This document shows positions 23,734 through 34,438 of a stretch of 64,000 nt of DNA, piece by piece (within the stretch, counting starts at the first letter, position 1; each line of letters begins with the position of its first letter). Under the pieces are notes generated by a model, which was not told where the DNA came from, did not search any database, and saw only the letters and a list, made by a program, of their open reading frames with translations. The position numbers and the translations under genes are program-made. The stretch is from Anagrus nilaparvatae (taxonomy: Eukaryota; Arthropoda; Insecta; Hymenoptera; Mymaridae), in NCBI GenBank assembly GCA_022575985.1, contig JAKSXM010000007.1:35094501-35158500 (forward strand), read 5' to 3'.

Positions 23734-25944
23734 ATGGAATTATATAAAGAATATTATTCTGAAAGTGAGAATCTTAATGTTCAGCAAAATGATAGTAATT
23801 CGGACAAAAAAGGTTGGTTAAAAAATCTTACAGACAAACCAATACCTAAAGAGGTCATGGAAATTTTGAGTTTAGGTGATAAATTTAATTTTCAAACTAG
23901 TTTAAGCGATAAAGATATTTTTGACATTTTAAAAGATTTAGAAAGTAATTTGGGTAATAATGAAACGGATAATAAATTAAGAAGGTTAATTATAGGCGAG
24001 GTTAATAAATATATACACAATAAACCCCACATAACTTTTATAGATAAAATGATTGAAAAGAAAATAAAAATAACAAAAAATTTTTTAGCAGAAAACAAAG
24101 ATATTCTGGTTACAAAAGCTGATAAGGGCCAGGTTACGGTAATTTCAGGAGATATAGAGTATAAGAAAAAAGTAGAAAATGAATTGAGTAATAAAGAGAC
24201 TTATGAAGAGGTAAAAAGTAATCCTCTAAATATGATTATAAAATTAGGGGAAAATTTGTTAAAGAAATGGTCTGAATTAGGCGTTTTTGATTGTGATGAG
24301 TCTTTTCAAAACATAATTTTAAATTTACAAAAAACAATTTTGGCCAGAATTTATGGTTTAATTAAAATTCATAAAGAAGGCTTTCCGGTTAGAATTGTAG
24401 TGGCATGTATTAATAGCGTTTTTTATAATTTAGATAAAGCCTTGTCAAAATTTTTATCAAAGTATATTAAAATTCCAAATTCATCGGTAAAAAATAGTTT
24501 AGAAATTAAGAATTTATTAAAAAATAATGAAATTCCGGAAAATTATGAGTTGGTTTCTCTAGATGTTGTTGGTATGTATCCAAATTTGCCTCATGAATTA
24601 ATTTTTGATGCATTAAAGAAAAATTGGAAATATTTGAGGAATCATATTCCATTGTCAAGGATTGAATTTATATCGGGCATACAAGTTTTACTTAAAAATA
24701 ATTATTTTCAGTTCAATAATAAGTTTTACAGACAAAAAAAGGGTACGGCGATAGGTTATTCTATTAGTCCCATTTTAGCCAACATAACCCTACAAGAATT
24801 AGAAATAAATTGTTTAGAAAAATTGAAAAGTAGTAATGCCTTAAATAATTTTCAAAACCATTTTTATAACCCGATAGTAAATTGTGATAATATTGTAATT
24901 TTATATAAAAGATTCGTAGATGACACATTAATATGTGTAAAAAAAGAGGAAATAGACAATTTATTTAAGACATTCAATGAATATAATAGTTCGGTACAGT
25001 TTACAATGGAAAGAGAAACCAACAATTCAATTAACTTTTTAGATTTAAAAATTATAAGAGAAGAAAATAAAAGAGCTAAAACGGATTGGTTTAGAAAAGA
25101 AACATACAGTGGTAGACTAGTAAATTTTTTAAGTCACTCGCCAATTGCACAAAAAATAGCTATAGTTTATAATTTGATAGATAAATCCATTTTATTGTCT
25201 GATAAGATATTTCAAGAAAAAAACATCTCATTAGCAAAGAATTACTTAAAAATGAATAACTATCCTTTGAAATTTATAAATAAATATGTTAAAAAAAGAC
25301 TTTGCTATCATTTTAATAAAAATAACGTTAATATAGCACAGACCAGAAAACAAAGAGAAATTAATTTTAATAACAAGGAGAAAAGAATAAGTTTGCCTTA
25401 TTACAAGTATGCTACCCCTTCTCTAAATAAACATATAAAAAGGGTCAAATATATTCCGATTAACACGGCAAAAAGTAAATTAAAGAGGTTCGTAAGATTA
25501 GGTAAAGACAAAATAGATAAAAATGAAAATTCAGGTGTAGTCTATCAGATAAATTGTAAATCATGCGATCATAAGTATATAGGTCAAACATCTAGGAAAT
25601 TGGGTATCAGGGTTGGAGAGCATGAAAAAGATGTTGAGAATAATTGTAGTCGCAACGTCTTAAATACTCACAGCAAATTCTATAAACATAAAATCGATTT
25701 TGAGTCAGTTATTATTTTAGATAAGGAAAAAAATCATAGAAAACGGTTACATTCGGAGATGATGTTTATAGAATATAATGAAAATACAATGAATAGAATA
25801 GAAGACACTTGTTTTTTAAAAGGCCATTTCAAAAATACCATTCGGTTAATTAAAAGGAGCAAAAAAATCAAAAAAAGAATTTTTTATTATAAAAATAGAC
25901 TGGGGTTAAGTAAAAAGAGTAAAAAAATAAGAAAACGGAAATAA
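23734..25944 (+). CDS. Penelope-like element reverse transcriptase with GIY-YIG endonuclease
   Basis: One uninterrupted frame encodes a protein of about 736 residues, typical for PLEs. It would copy element RNA into DNA at a nick made by its own nuclease. Numbering from the ATG at 23680, the RT shows YGLIKIHKEGFPVR (about 226-240), SLDVVGMYPNLP (about 292), KGTAIGYSISPILAN (about 353), the catalytic RFVDDT (about 412) and NFLDLKI (about 452). The C-terminal nuclease begins with GVVYQINCKSC, then YIGQTSRKLGIRVGEH (about 620-650), and later HSEMMFIEYN with the metal-binding Glu. I prefer the ATG at 23734 because the upstream ATG at 23680 is followed by a poly(A) tract read as lysines, and the phrase 'tttatggaattatata' flanks that tract on both sides as if duplicated. 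The family assignment is firm; activity is not known. Confidence 0.9.
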   Translation: MELYKEYYSESENLNVQQNDSNSDKKGWLKNLTDKPIPKEVMEILSLGDKFNFQTSLSDKDIFDILKDLESNLGNNETDNKLRRLIIGEVNKYIHNKPHITFIDKMIEKKIKITKNFLAENKDILVTKADKGQVTVISGDIEYKKKVENELSNKETYEEVKSNPLNMIIKLGENLLKKWSELGVFDCDESFQNIILNLQKTILARIYGLIKIHKEGFPVRIVVACINSVFYNLDKALSKFLSKYIKIPNSSVKNSLEIKNLLKNNEIPENYELVSLDVVGMYPNLPHELIFDALKKNWKYLRNHIPLSRIEFISGIQVLLKNNYFQFNNKFYRQKKGTAIGYSISPILANITLQELEINCLEKLKSSNALNNFQNHFYNPIVNCDNIVILYKRFVDDTLICVKKEEIDNLFKTFNEYNSSVQFTMERETNNSINFLDLKIIREENKRAKTDWFRKETYSGRLVNFLSHSPIAQKIAIVYNLIDKSILLSDKIFQEKNISLAKNYLKMNNYPLKFINKYVKKRLCYHFNKNNVNIAQTRKQREINFNNKEKRISLPYYKYATPSLNKHIKRVKYIPINTAKSKLKRFVRLGKDKIDKNENSGVVYQINCKSCDHKYIGQTSRKLGIRVGEHEKDVENNCSRNVLNTHSKFYKHKIDFESVIILDKEKNHRKRLHSEMMFIEYNENTMNRIEDTCFLKGHFKNTIRLIKRSKKIKKRIFYYKNRLGLSKKSKKIRKRK

Positions 25945-26350
25945 TAAAAATTAAAAAATTTTTTAAATCTAAAGCACTTGAACATTTTTATATGTTAAAA
26001 AATTATATAGAAGAGTTGAGCGACAGAAAAAATTTTTTTGAAAAAATACAGATTCAGGGTACTTAATGAGTAATAAATTTCATATTAAAAAATAGTCGTT
26101 AAAAATGTACGTTAGAGTTATAATTTTTATATTTTGTTTATATTATGTTCCTTCGCTTAAAAAAATCTAGCACTGGTACACATTGTTTTACAGAATTACA
26201 AATTAGTATAAGAGCGTTACTCAGTGAAGAATATTTATATATTCTTTACTTAAAAAAATTTTTCAATAAGGTAAATTAATTTTAAATGTGTTTTTGTAAG
26301 TAAAATGTTTTGTAAAATTGTGAAAAATTATGTAAAATATTATAAAATTT

Positions 26351-26390
26351 TAGCCTTGATAATGAAGACTGAAAGTCTTCGAAACGTGGG
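26351..26390 (+). ncRNA. degenerate hammerhead-ribozyme-like motif of the PLE
   Basis: A perfect 7-bp hairpin GAAGACT-GAA-AGTCTTC (26364-26380) is followed by GAAAC and preceded by TTGATAAT. A hammerhead core reads CTGATGA, stem II, GAAA. PLEs are known to carry minimal hammerheads in their repeats. Here the core has C3 changed to T and G8 changed to A, which keeps the 3-8 pair, plus one extra T. I infer a decayed or variant ribozyme. Confidence 0.35.
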
Positions 26391-26461
26391 CAATTTATTG
26401 CAGAAATAAAGGAGAGAAATTGTTAGCTCAAATATCAAGTATTTTTATTTAATATTTTTTA

Positions 26462-27440
26462 TTCAAGTTTTACTTAACTATCAAGAAATCCATTACTGGA
26501 GTAGTCGCTTTGTTCTTACGATCAATGTTCTGGTTTCAAAAGAAATCAGCTATTACACCATATGATTCTTGTCAATCTTAGATATTGATTACTTGTTTTC
26601 TGCAATTAATGAGTTCTTAAATTGCAGAACATTCATCGTAAGAATGAACACTGCTCCAGCAATGGATTTCTTGAAACTTAAGTAATACATGAGAATGTTA
26701 ATATAAAGCCTAACTATATTATATGCTTGAAAGCCTGAATTAAAAACTCTAACCTAAAAGAAAAAATTTTTTATTTATTTTTTTATTTTATTTATGTGCT
26801 TTTTTCTGCTATAACTGACAGATGCATGCTGGACACATATAAAAAAAAGAGATGGTTATTTATTTAACTATTATACACCAAATGTTTCTTGTCTGTCTAA
26901 GATACTTATTACTTGTTTTGCTGCAATTAATGAGTTTTTAAACTGCAGAACATTCATTGTAAGAACAAACACAACACGAGTCATGGATTTTTTGATACAC
27001 ATGAGACTGTAAATGTAAAGCCGAACTGAATTATATTTTTGAAACCCTTAGTTAAAAGCTAAAAACTTAAAAGAAAAAAATTGTTCATTTAATTATTTAC
27101 TTTTTTATTTATTGCTGACTGATTTGCATGCTAGACATATACCTAAAAAAAAGAGATAGTTATTTCATCATTTAAAAAATAAAAATATTACTTAATTATC
27201 AAGAAATCCATTACTGGAGTAGTCTTTGTTCTTACGATCAATGTTCAAAAGGAATTAGCTATTATACGATATGAGTCTTGTTAACCTTATAGATATTGAT
27301 TACTTGTTTTCTGCAATTAATGAGTTTTTAAACTTTTTTAAACTTTTTTTTTTAAACTTTTTAAACATTCATCATAAGAATAAACCATTATCAATGGAAT
27401 AAATGGATTTTCATGATACTTAGGTTATATTTTTGAATCC
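26462..27440. repeat. family F foldback repeats, two more copies and one half-copy
   Basis: Copies at 26462-26800, 26880-27180 (half) and 27184-27440 repeat the phrases 'atcaagaaatccattactgg', 'cttacgatcaatgttc' and 'tgcaattaatgagtt' with their inverted partners. They differ from each other by point changes and by small deletions. Confidence 0.7.
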
Positions 27441-27940
27441 TTTATAGTTGAATTTCTTTTTTATAATTACTCTATATTTTTTTATTATATTATAATTTTA
27501 ATTAACAAATATATTATATATACTCCAATAATACTCCAATATTTTTTTTATATTTTTTTATTTATACTCCAATTTATTATTATATTTATACTTTTATATA
27601 TACTCCAATAACAATAACATGACAATACCAGTGCAGAAGAACACACTCATATATTTCTTTTTTTTTTGGAAAATTGGAAAATACTTTGTTACGTATTACG
27701 TATTATAAAATATTATTAATTAACAAATATACTCCAATTTTTATACTCCAATAATACTCCAATATTTTTTTTAATATTTTTTTATTTATACTCCAATTTA
27801 TTTATTTATTTATATTTTTTATATATACTCCAATAACAATAACATGACAATATCAGTGCAGAAGAACACACTCATATATTCGAAATATTTTTTTTTTTAT
27901 TATTTTATAATATATTTTATAAAAAATCGAAATTCGAGCT
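27441..27940. repeat. AT-rich tandem repeat, period about 225 bp, two copies
   Basis: The phrase 'caataacatgacaatacc' followed by 'agtgcagaagaacacactc' occurs at about 27608 and 27833. Each is preceded by several 'tactccaata' motifs. No coding potential. Confidence 0.75.
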
Positions 27941-27985
27941 TTTCGAGCTTTTCGAGCTATTCGAGCTATTCGAGCTATTCGACTT
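27941..27985. repeat. 9-bp microsatellite (cgagctwtt)5
   Basis: Five copies of cgagcttttt/cgagctatt-type units, ending in 'cgacttggagctcttg'. The sequence is GC-richer than its surroundings. Confidence 0.85.
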
Positions 27986-28600
27986 GGAGCTCTTGAAGGT
28001 CTCATCAAAATTAGAGAGAGAAACCTCAATTTCCTGTATATTAGTGCTTCTAAGTTTAGAACTTAACTTAGTCGCGCGCGCTATCGCGCGCCGTAATACG
28101 ATTCTTCTTATATTTTTAAAAAATATTCAATAGATTCCGAAATATTAAGCTCCGAAGTTAGTGGTTGAAAACGTAAAAAATATTTTTATTTTTTCACAAA
28201 AACTGATTTTTCTCAGGATCTAAGAGGTCTTTTGTGACGTGCTTTAGTGCAAATTTTTCCTTGTCAAAAATGCTATCGATTTGTCTTTTTTTTTTTTTAA
28301 TCCGAGCTCATGATTCAGAGTTATAACTGTTTGAAGCCAAAAAAATCAAAATTTAAATACTAAAAAAGTTATCACTCTAATCACTTCGTAACTCCAAATC
28401 TATATCACTAAAACGATCAAACTAAAGTGCTATGTATTTGTTAATGCGTTATCTAAAACAATTTTTTTGGTTTTTAATTGAACCCTTTCATTAAAGAGAC
28501 ATCTCTAGAAAACCAATTTACATTAAATTACAAAAAAATTTATCATTTAAAAATTTTTTTTAATATCTGAGACAAAATATATATATTATTATATTATTTT
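27986..28600. repeat. dispersed repeat with a GC hairpin; inverse relative of 13.7-14.1 kb
   Basis: A perfect GCGCGCG/CGCGCGC hairpin sits at 28073-28091. From about 28150 to 28520 the sequence resembles 13700-14000 in reverse complement. No gene. Confidence 0.45.
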
Positions 28601-29240
28601 ATATAACAAGAAATATATATTGAAAATTTTTTGACTTTTATCAAGTTGTGAACAATCAATATGACTTTTGCAATAAAAGATTTTTTTTGGAAATTTTTAT
28701 TTTTTCATGTTTAAGATAGAGGAATGAAATTTTATGAACTTTGCATATATAAAACGAAGTAAAATATACATTGGAAATTTATAAAGTTTTGGACAATCCA
28801 TATGACTTTTGCAATAAAATATTTTTAAAAAAAATTTTTATTATTTCATATTTAAAACAAACGAATGAAATTTTATGAAATTTTAATATATAAAACATTC
28901 ATAAGTTTTGGACAATCAATATGACTTTTGCAATAAAATATTTTTTTTGAAAATTTTTATTATTTCAAAATTAAAACAAACAAATGAAATTTTATGATAT
29001 TTTCATAGAAAAAACTAAATAAAATAAACAATTACAATTTATAAAGTTATGAACAATCAATATGACTTTTGCAATAAAATATTTTTTTAGTAAATTTCTT
29101 TATTTCGTTTTTAAAACAGACAGATAAAATTTTATGAAATTTTCATTAATTTTTGGACAATAAATATGACTTTTGCAATAAAATATTTTTTTTTAATGAT
29201 ATTTACATTGACGAAAAAAAATAAAAGATAAATTGACAAT
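28601..29240. repeat. AT-rich satellite, 108-146 bp units, about 5 copies
   Basis: The phrase 'caatcaatatgacttttgca' recurs near 28645, 28791, 28911, 29047 and 29155, followed by 'gaaattttatgaaatttt' and 'atataaaac'. It is the inverse orientation of the satellite at 11.6-13.2 kb. Confidence 0.7.
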
Positions 29241-29242
29241 TT

Positions 29243-29730
29243 TGTTACGTATCCTGAGGTTTTATCCAAGGGATACGTAAATATAAATAATTATGAATAT
29301 ATGAAATATAAGTTTATCCTGGGGATATTGACTGCCCCAGGTATTTTATAAGTTGGATGGTATAATTTGGTTGCTTTATAGTTGATGTATTTGTAGATGA
29401 GTTCGAGTTCGATCTAAGCTGGATGAACCTAACCTGAGGCTAAGTTCTTAATTACAGAAGGAATTGTCACAATAATAACTGATAACTGATTTGATATATA
29501 ACTTTCACTTTATTGATTATAATTAAATATAATAAAACTGTCTAAGTCTTAAAGTCAAGTAATTAAAGGTAGAACTGTAATAGAGTGGTAAGACTCTAAA
29601 CGAAAGATAGTATTCTAATTAACGATGGTTATGATTCTAAAGCATGCAATTTGGGCGCCTGAAGGGCAATATACTTATAATCTAAAATGAATCTGCCCAT
29701 ATTGCGAGATATTGGGGGAAACGTCATGAT
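29243..29730 (-). repeat. diverged, incomplete LTR of the same family as the 33.6-46.9 kb element, inverted
   Basis: It begins tgttacgtatcctgaggttt, the reverse complement of the 3' end of the LTRs at 33551 and 46043. It continues with counterparts of their 'cctgggacactaaatatccccagg' stretch, 'gaactcgaggtc' and 'tgacttagacag'. A weak match follows to about 29730, 'tatcgggggaaacgtcatga'-like. Its divergence shows an older insertion of the family in the same intron. Confidence 0.6.
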
Positions 29731-30016
29731 AAATTATAATAAATTATATAAAATTAATGATAAATTTTACATATGAAATCGGTTCTGTCGAAATTTGCAT
29801 ATAAATATAGCTTTTTTCGCTAAATTTGCATTTTCAAAATCGGAAAATTTCACTAATTATCGTTATAACTTTTCCGTATGTGAAAATACCCATACCCATA
29901 TTAATATCAGGTGAAAGTATATGGAATACTCAGTCTCCACTCCCAGTTTGAAGTTATTTGAAGTGACGGGTTTTGAGTTATGAGCTACAGACGGTACGGC
30001 TCCCATTTTCCAATTT

Positions 30017-30332
30017 TCCGGGTTTCCACGTAAAAATTTTAAAAAACGGTTTTAAAATTCGGATAGCCAGGGAAATTTCCGATCGAAACCGTTTTTCTAA
30101 TAATATTTTTAACGTTTCTTTATGCTTTTATATAATGAAGCAAAAGTTGGTGGCTGAGAGCTTTAAAATCGGTCCCAATTTTCAAAAATTCACAGAGGCG
30201 GCTAGAAACGATTTTACGATGTAAAATTTGGGGAGTAAGGACATTTTATATATATAATCACTTGTGCAAAGTTACAGCCCAATCGGAAGACCCCATCTGG
30301 AGGTCAACGTACGTTTCACATGGAATCAGCCG
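30017..30332. repeat. 320-bp dispersed repeat, copy 2
   Basis: Nearly identical partner of 16905-17222 in the same orientation, ending at 'tggaatcagcc'. The 290 bp before it (29731-30016) hold nothing recognisable. Confidence 0.85.
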
Positions 30333-30445
30333 ATAGTATAAGTTGAAATATTTACAGTTTTTTCATATTAAATAGGGCAATTAAATATTACTTTCATGAA
30401 ATTTCAATGTATTTATACCAAAAAAATTTATTTTTAGGATGCATA

Positions 30446-30825
30446 CACACAAAAAAACCCATGGAGCATCAGTCTAAATACATGTGTAATAGACGCCTTG
30501 ATTTTTGGGCAATATCTGCACAGAAGAAATTGAAAATTTCACAGTAAAAAAATAACCTAACAAGTCATACTGCCATTAAATTATTAAATTATTAAAAGAA
30601 ATTGATTCTGATTGATTACTACAACTTATTAACAAAGCAGACATAAATGTGTGCGCGCAACCATTTTATTTATTAAATTTTTTACCGGGCTCCTGAAGCA
30701 CAAAAATTGTGCATGCTTTTCATGAAATAAAGTGAAATACAGTCCGAAATCGTTAGTGGGGGGGCAGTTCCGTAGGTGTATCATCTACTTCAGGGCTTAG
30801 ATTCCCCGGGTTTTTTTTGTGTGTG
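30446..30825. mobile_element. small TIR element flanked by TA (Tc1/mariner-type MITE)
   Basis: The left end TA-CACAC-A7-CCC (30444-30460) and right end GGG-T8-GTGTGTG-TA (30808-30827) are inverted repeats flanked by TA, the target duplication of Tc1/mariner transposons. The 380-bp body encodes no transposase. The outer end is simple in sequence, so the TA call is an inference. Confidence 0.5.
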
Positions 30826-30827
30826 TA

Positions 30828-31260
30828 TATATACTATAAACTTTTTAGAAAAAAAAATGTATAGATAATATTTAGTATAAGATATGAAGATTATTTTCAG
30901 CTAAACAAGTTTTATTTTTTACTATAAAAAAATAATTTTATAAGTAAATAATGATTTTAAATAAATTTTTTGATATATATATATGTCACAGGCGTTTTGT
31001 AGTTTTCCGTCACTTTGTAAATAGCCTAGGCTATTGATTAGGCACTTTATATTTTAGATAAAAATTACCATAAAAATAACGAAAGTATTAGTCATTTTGT
31101 AGCGAGTGAAAAAGATTATTTTAAGAGGATTAAAAAAATATAAAAGTACTAGTCATTTTAGAGTTTTGAAAAATTTTTTATTATTTTATGCCTCATTCAA
31201 TCTCATAATGAAAATATAAATAATATTAAAAAATTATTAGTAATATTTTTCAAACGTATT
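30828..31260. other. AT-rich intron, no gene recognised
   Basis: Two phrases ('aaagtattagtcattttgta' near 31083 and 'aaagtactagtcatttta' near 31144) show a short diverged tandem duplication of about 60 bp. Nothing else is seen. Confidence 0.35.
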
Positions 31261-31261
31261 T

Positions 31262-31751
31262 TTGTGTTTCAATAAGAAAGTTAATTATGTTTTATTTGCG
31301 CATGTTGATTTACCATGGTATCGTGAATTACATAAAAGTTTGCTTTTAAAACATGAGCATTTTAAGGTTTTACACTTATTTTTTAAAGCTGCGATTGCAT
31401 TTGCTAATACCCTGGCCACCAAACTTTTAGCAGCTGCTTCTCGCAAAGAAATACCTTATTTTTGAAGAGGCTTTGGCTGTAATTTATTCCGCAGGTACCA
31501 ATTATTTAAGGTACAAACGGTCGTTGAAATTTGACAGTTCATTCCGAAAATATACCACTTTGTCTAGGATATTATGGGCATCTAATGGTCCGCGGTCAAC
31601 CTTAGGTACACCTACCAAAGCCGTTTCTAGCATTCATAACTCCCCTGCTGACAAACAAATTTTACTTTTTAAATGCCAAAAATTTTTGTCTTTATGCGCA
31701 CTTCTTATGGTAAAATTTTTGTTTTGTTTTTTGGCTTCCTTAAAAAACTAG
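31262..31751 (+). other. unrecognised coding-like fragment
   Basis: Two overlapping frames on the + strand (31262-31465 and 31473-31751) have a less AT-rich, protein-like composition. One reads VNYVLFAHVDLPWYRELHK, the next AVIYSAGTNYLRYKRSLKF. A single frameshift near 31440-31465 would connect them, because the second frame continues upstream through 'KKYLIFEEALAVIYSAG'. I do not recognise the family, and I see no splice signals placing it in the receptor. It may be a decayed transposon protein. Confidence 0.3.
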
Positions 31752-32084
31752 AGCAAAAAAACTGATTCCAAAAATTTCATTTTTTAAAAATTTCGAATTT
31801 CCCGTAAAGTCACGTGACCAATCAAAAATCTGACAAAAAATTTGGATTCCGCGGGAAATTTCACCTAAGGATATATATTTTCATGTTTATATTTATATAT
31901 AAATATATATATATTTTCATATATATTTGCAAGCTTATATGTTGAGACAGCGAAATTTGAAAGAATTTCCTGATTAATGTCGATTAAGATTTCAGCCTCT
32001 GATTTTGATTTTTTAGAAATTCAAATTACCGCATCTGTGGCCGCCAGCTCTAGTCTCAGGATACCATCATAAGAGATGTTCCAT
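31752..32084. other. AT-rich intron
   Basis: Contains a short (ATATAT)-rich stretch near 31870-31930. No gene or clear repeat. Confidence 0.35.
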
Positions 32085-33550
32085 ATTATTTATTTATCTA
32101 AATACTTAACAAAAACATTTTTTGTAAAAAGGATCATATCTAGTTTAAAATTTAAAATAACAAGTTTATTATTAACAAAAAAAATTTTTATTAACAAACT
32201 ACGTAACATACATGTAGTATATGACGCATGATTTTTTTTTTACTACTTAACTTGGACAATAAACTGAAAAAAAAAGGACATCGATATGACCCGTGTTTTC
32301 TAGAAGTTTGAACCTTCAGAAAACCGAAAAAAATTGTGAACAAGAAATCGGCGATAGGTGCCAAAAAGATTTTTCAACTTTTATGTCAAAAACTACCTTT
32401 TTTCGTAATTGAGCTATCCGATTTTCGAAAAATTTTATTTTAGGGGTTTTTCACGGCATTTTTCGGGATTTTTGTTTAAAACAAGTTAAAATAAGTTCAA
32501 AGGTAATAGAAAAAAGGATTTATCATCGGTTTTTAGCAATATTATGACATTTATAAGCAAGAAAACCTGTTTTTATTTTTTGCTTTTTTTCAAATTTGGT
32601 TTTATTACTTTTTCTTGCATCTTAGGCTGTTTTTAATCAATGTAAGAGTTAAAATAGTAAATATTGATAATTTTTAGTCCAAATTTATTGTGACATATCA
32701 TTAAGATGCCCGAAAGTAATTATTTTAATGCGCTACAATTATAGAACCCCTAGAGTCCCAATTTTTTATTTTTTGTTAAAATGAAGTAATTACACTTTTA
32801 TATCTTAAATATTTTGCCTATTTTATTTTTATCCTATAAAATATATTTTCTCAAGTAAATAAAACTCCATTAATGATTTTATGACCAAATATTTTTTATT
32901 TTTGCACTTTTATTTGTCAATAATTACCAATTTTTTCAATTTTATGCAATATATTTAATATAATTATTTTCGGGCATCTTAATGGTATGTAACAATAAAT
33001 TTGGAATAAAAATTATCAATATTTACCATTTTAACTCTTACATAGATTAAAAACAGCCTAAGATGCAAGAAAAAGTAATAAAACCAAATTTGAAAAAAAG
33101 CAAAAAATAAAAACAGGTTTTCTAGCTTATAAATCTCAAATTATTGCTAAAAACTGATGCTAAATCCTTTTTTCTATTAGTTTTGAACTTGTTTTAACTT
33201 GTTTTAAACAAAAATCCCGAAAAATGCCGTAAAAAACCCCTAAAATATAATTTTTTGAAAATCGGGTAGCTCAATTACGAAAAAAGGCAGTTTTTGACAT
33301 AAAAGTGGAAAAATCATTTTGGCACCTATCGCCGATTTCTTGTTCACAATTTTTTTCGGTTTTCTGAAGGTTCAAACTTCCAGAAAACACGGGTCATATC
33401 GATGTCCTTTCAATTTTTTTTTTCAGTTTATTGTCCAAGTTAAGTAGTAAAAAAAAAATCATGCGTCATATACTACATGTATGTTACGTAGTTTGTTAAT
33501 AAAAATTTTTCTTGTTAATTATAAACTTGTTATTTTAAACTTTAAACTAG
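32085..33550. repeat. 1.5-kb palindrome whose right end is split by the LTR element
   Basis: Left arm 32085-32731 and right arm 32955-33550 are inverted copies. The spacer is 32732-32954. The last part of the right arm was separated by the LTR retrotransposon and continues at 46911-46970 ('atatgatcctttttact' to 'tatttagataaataa'). The arms share 'ggttttcatcg'-like and 'cgggcatcttaa' motifs and are about 90% or more identical by eye. There is no ORF. Confidence 0.85.
33547..33550. other. target-site duplication ctag (left)
   Basis: The ctag just before the LTR at 33551 is repeated just after the second LTR at 46911-46914. A 4-bp duplication fits an LTR-retrotransposon integrase. Confidence 0.8.
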
Positions 33551-34418
33551 TGTTACGTATGATAGGTTATAATTCGAGCCATCATATCCGCATTCTTTTA
33601 TATTTATATATTTAACTTATTCCTGCTTATGTTAGCTCGTAAATCGAGCTAACATACCTGCATTTCCTCAATATTACAATAGCCAATTTATATCTGACAC
33701 TTTCATACATTCTTTAATATCCTATTTCACCAATTCAGATCCGGCTCCTTATAAATTGACAGAAATATAGAATCGAAGGTCATTAATGACGCATTTTAGG
33801 CAATGAAGAGTTGCATAAATCCCCTCACGATTTCCCCCGAAATAATCAACGACGCTTTCGTTAATTGGACGTGACGAGACCGACGCTTCCGCGTATTGGA
33901 CAATCCCACCTAAATTCAAGTACCTGGGCAGTTACTAATTAGTTTATATAATATACCCGCAACTGCTCTCCTGGTAGTTCGACTCTTAACTACTGTCAGT
34001 TACTCCGAGTCCTCCAAATCCTCCCATGATAACTGGCCTACTAACATCAGGTCTAGTTTAGGAGACTTATATTCGATTAGAACAAACTTCTTAGTACACT
34101 CATCTTACAGTTTAATTCAGACTTATTGACTTAGACAGTTTTTTATATTAACTTATAATAAATTCAGTGTTTTATATCAATGTACTAGTTTCATTCATTT
34201 AAAGTGACTAATCCTTCATAAACCCTGAACTTAAACTATTTAAGTTCTGCCAGCTTCAGAACTCGAGGTCAACATCAACTTGAATTCATCTCTACATCAA
34301 CAACTATAACCTATACAATTAGAATAAAATACCTGGGACACTAAATATCCCCAGGATAAATCTTATTTTATATTTATTTTATATTAAGTATCCTGATTAA
34401 ACCTCAGGATACGTAACA
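33551..34418 (+). repeat. 5' LTR, 868 bp
   Basis: It begins TGTTACGTATGATAGG and ends CAGGATACGTAACA. It holds a 9-bp hairpin (GTTAGCTCG-TAAAT-CGAGCTAAC, 33631-33653), a TATA-like tttatataata at 33943 and an initiator-like TGTCAGTTA at 33994. Transcription probably starts in the middle of the LTR. It matches 46043-46910 except at two positions noticed: aaata/aaatc near 33842 and caatg/caaag near 34180. Confidence 0.9.
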
Positions 34419-34423
34419 GAAAT

Positions 34424-34438
34424 TGGCTCCCCAAGTGG
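34424..34438 (+). promoter_or_regulatory. candidate primer-binding site
   Basis: TGGCTCCCCAAGTGG starts five bases after the left LTR. The leading TGG is expected to pair with the CCA end of a tRNA primer. Which tRNA it pairs with was not determined. Confidence 0.6.

Larger units (their letters stand above)
23670..26450 (+). mobile_element. Penelope-like retroelement (PLE)
   Basis: A PLE copy of about 2.8 kb defined by its single long ORF plus a 500-bp AT-rich 3' region, inserted in a family F repeat. No flanking pLTR repeat is evident, so it is probably 5'-truncated. Near its 3' end (26351-26390) is a small ribozyme-like stem. The exact ends are estimated from where the interrupted repeat stops and resumes. 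Confidence 0.7.

Noticed and set aside
29973..30224. 83-codon ORF with protein-like wording
   Set aside because: It spans the border of a 320-bp repeat. The other copy at 16.9 kb does not preserve the frame start, and no family is recognised.
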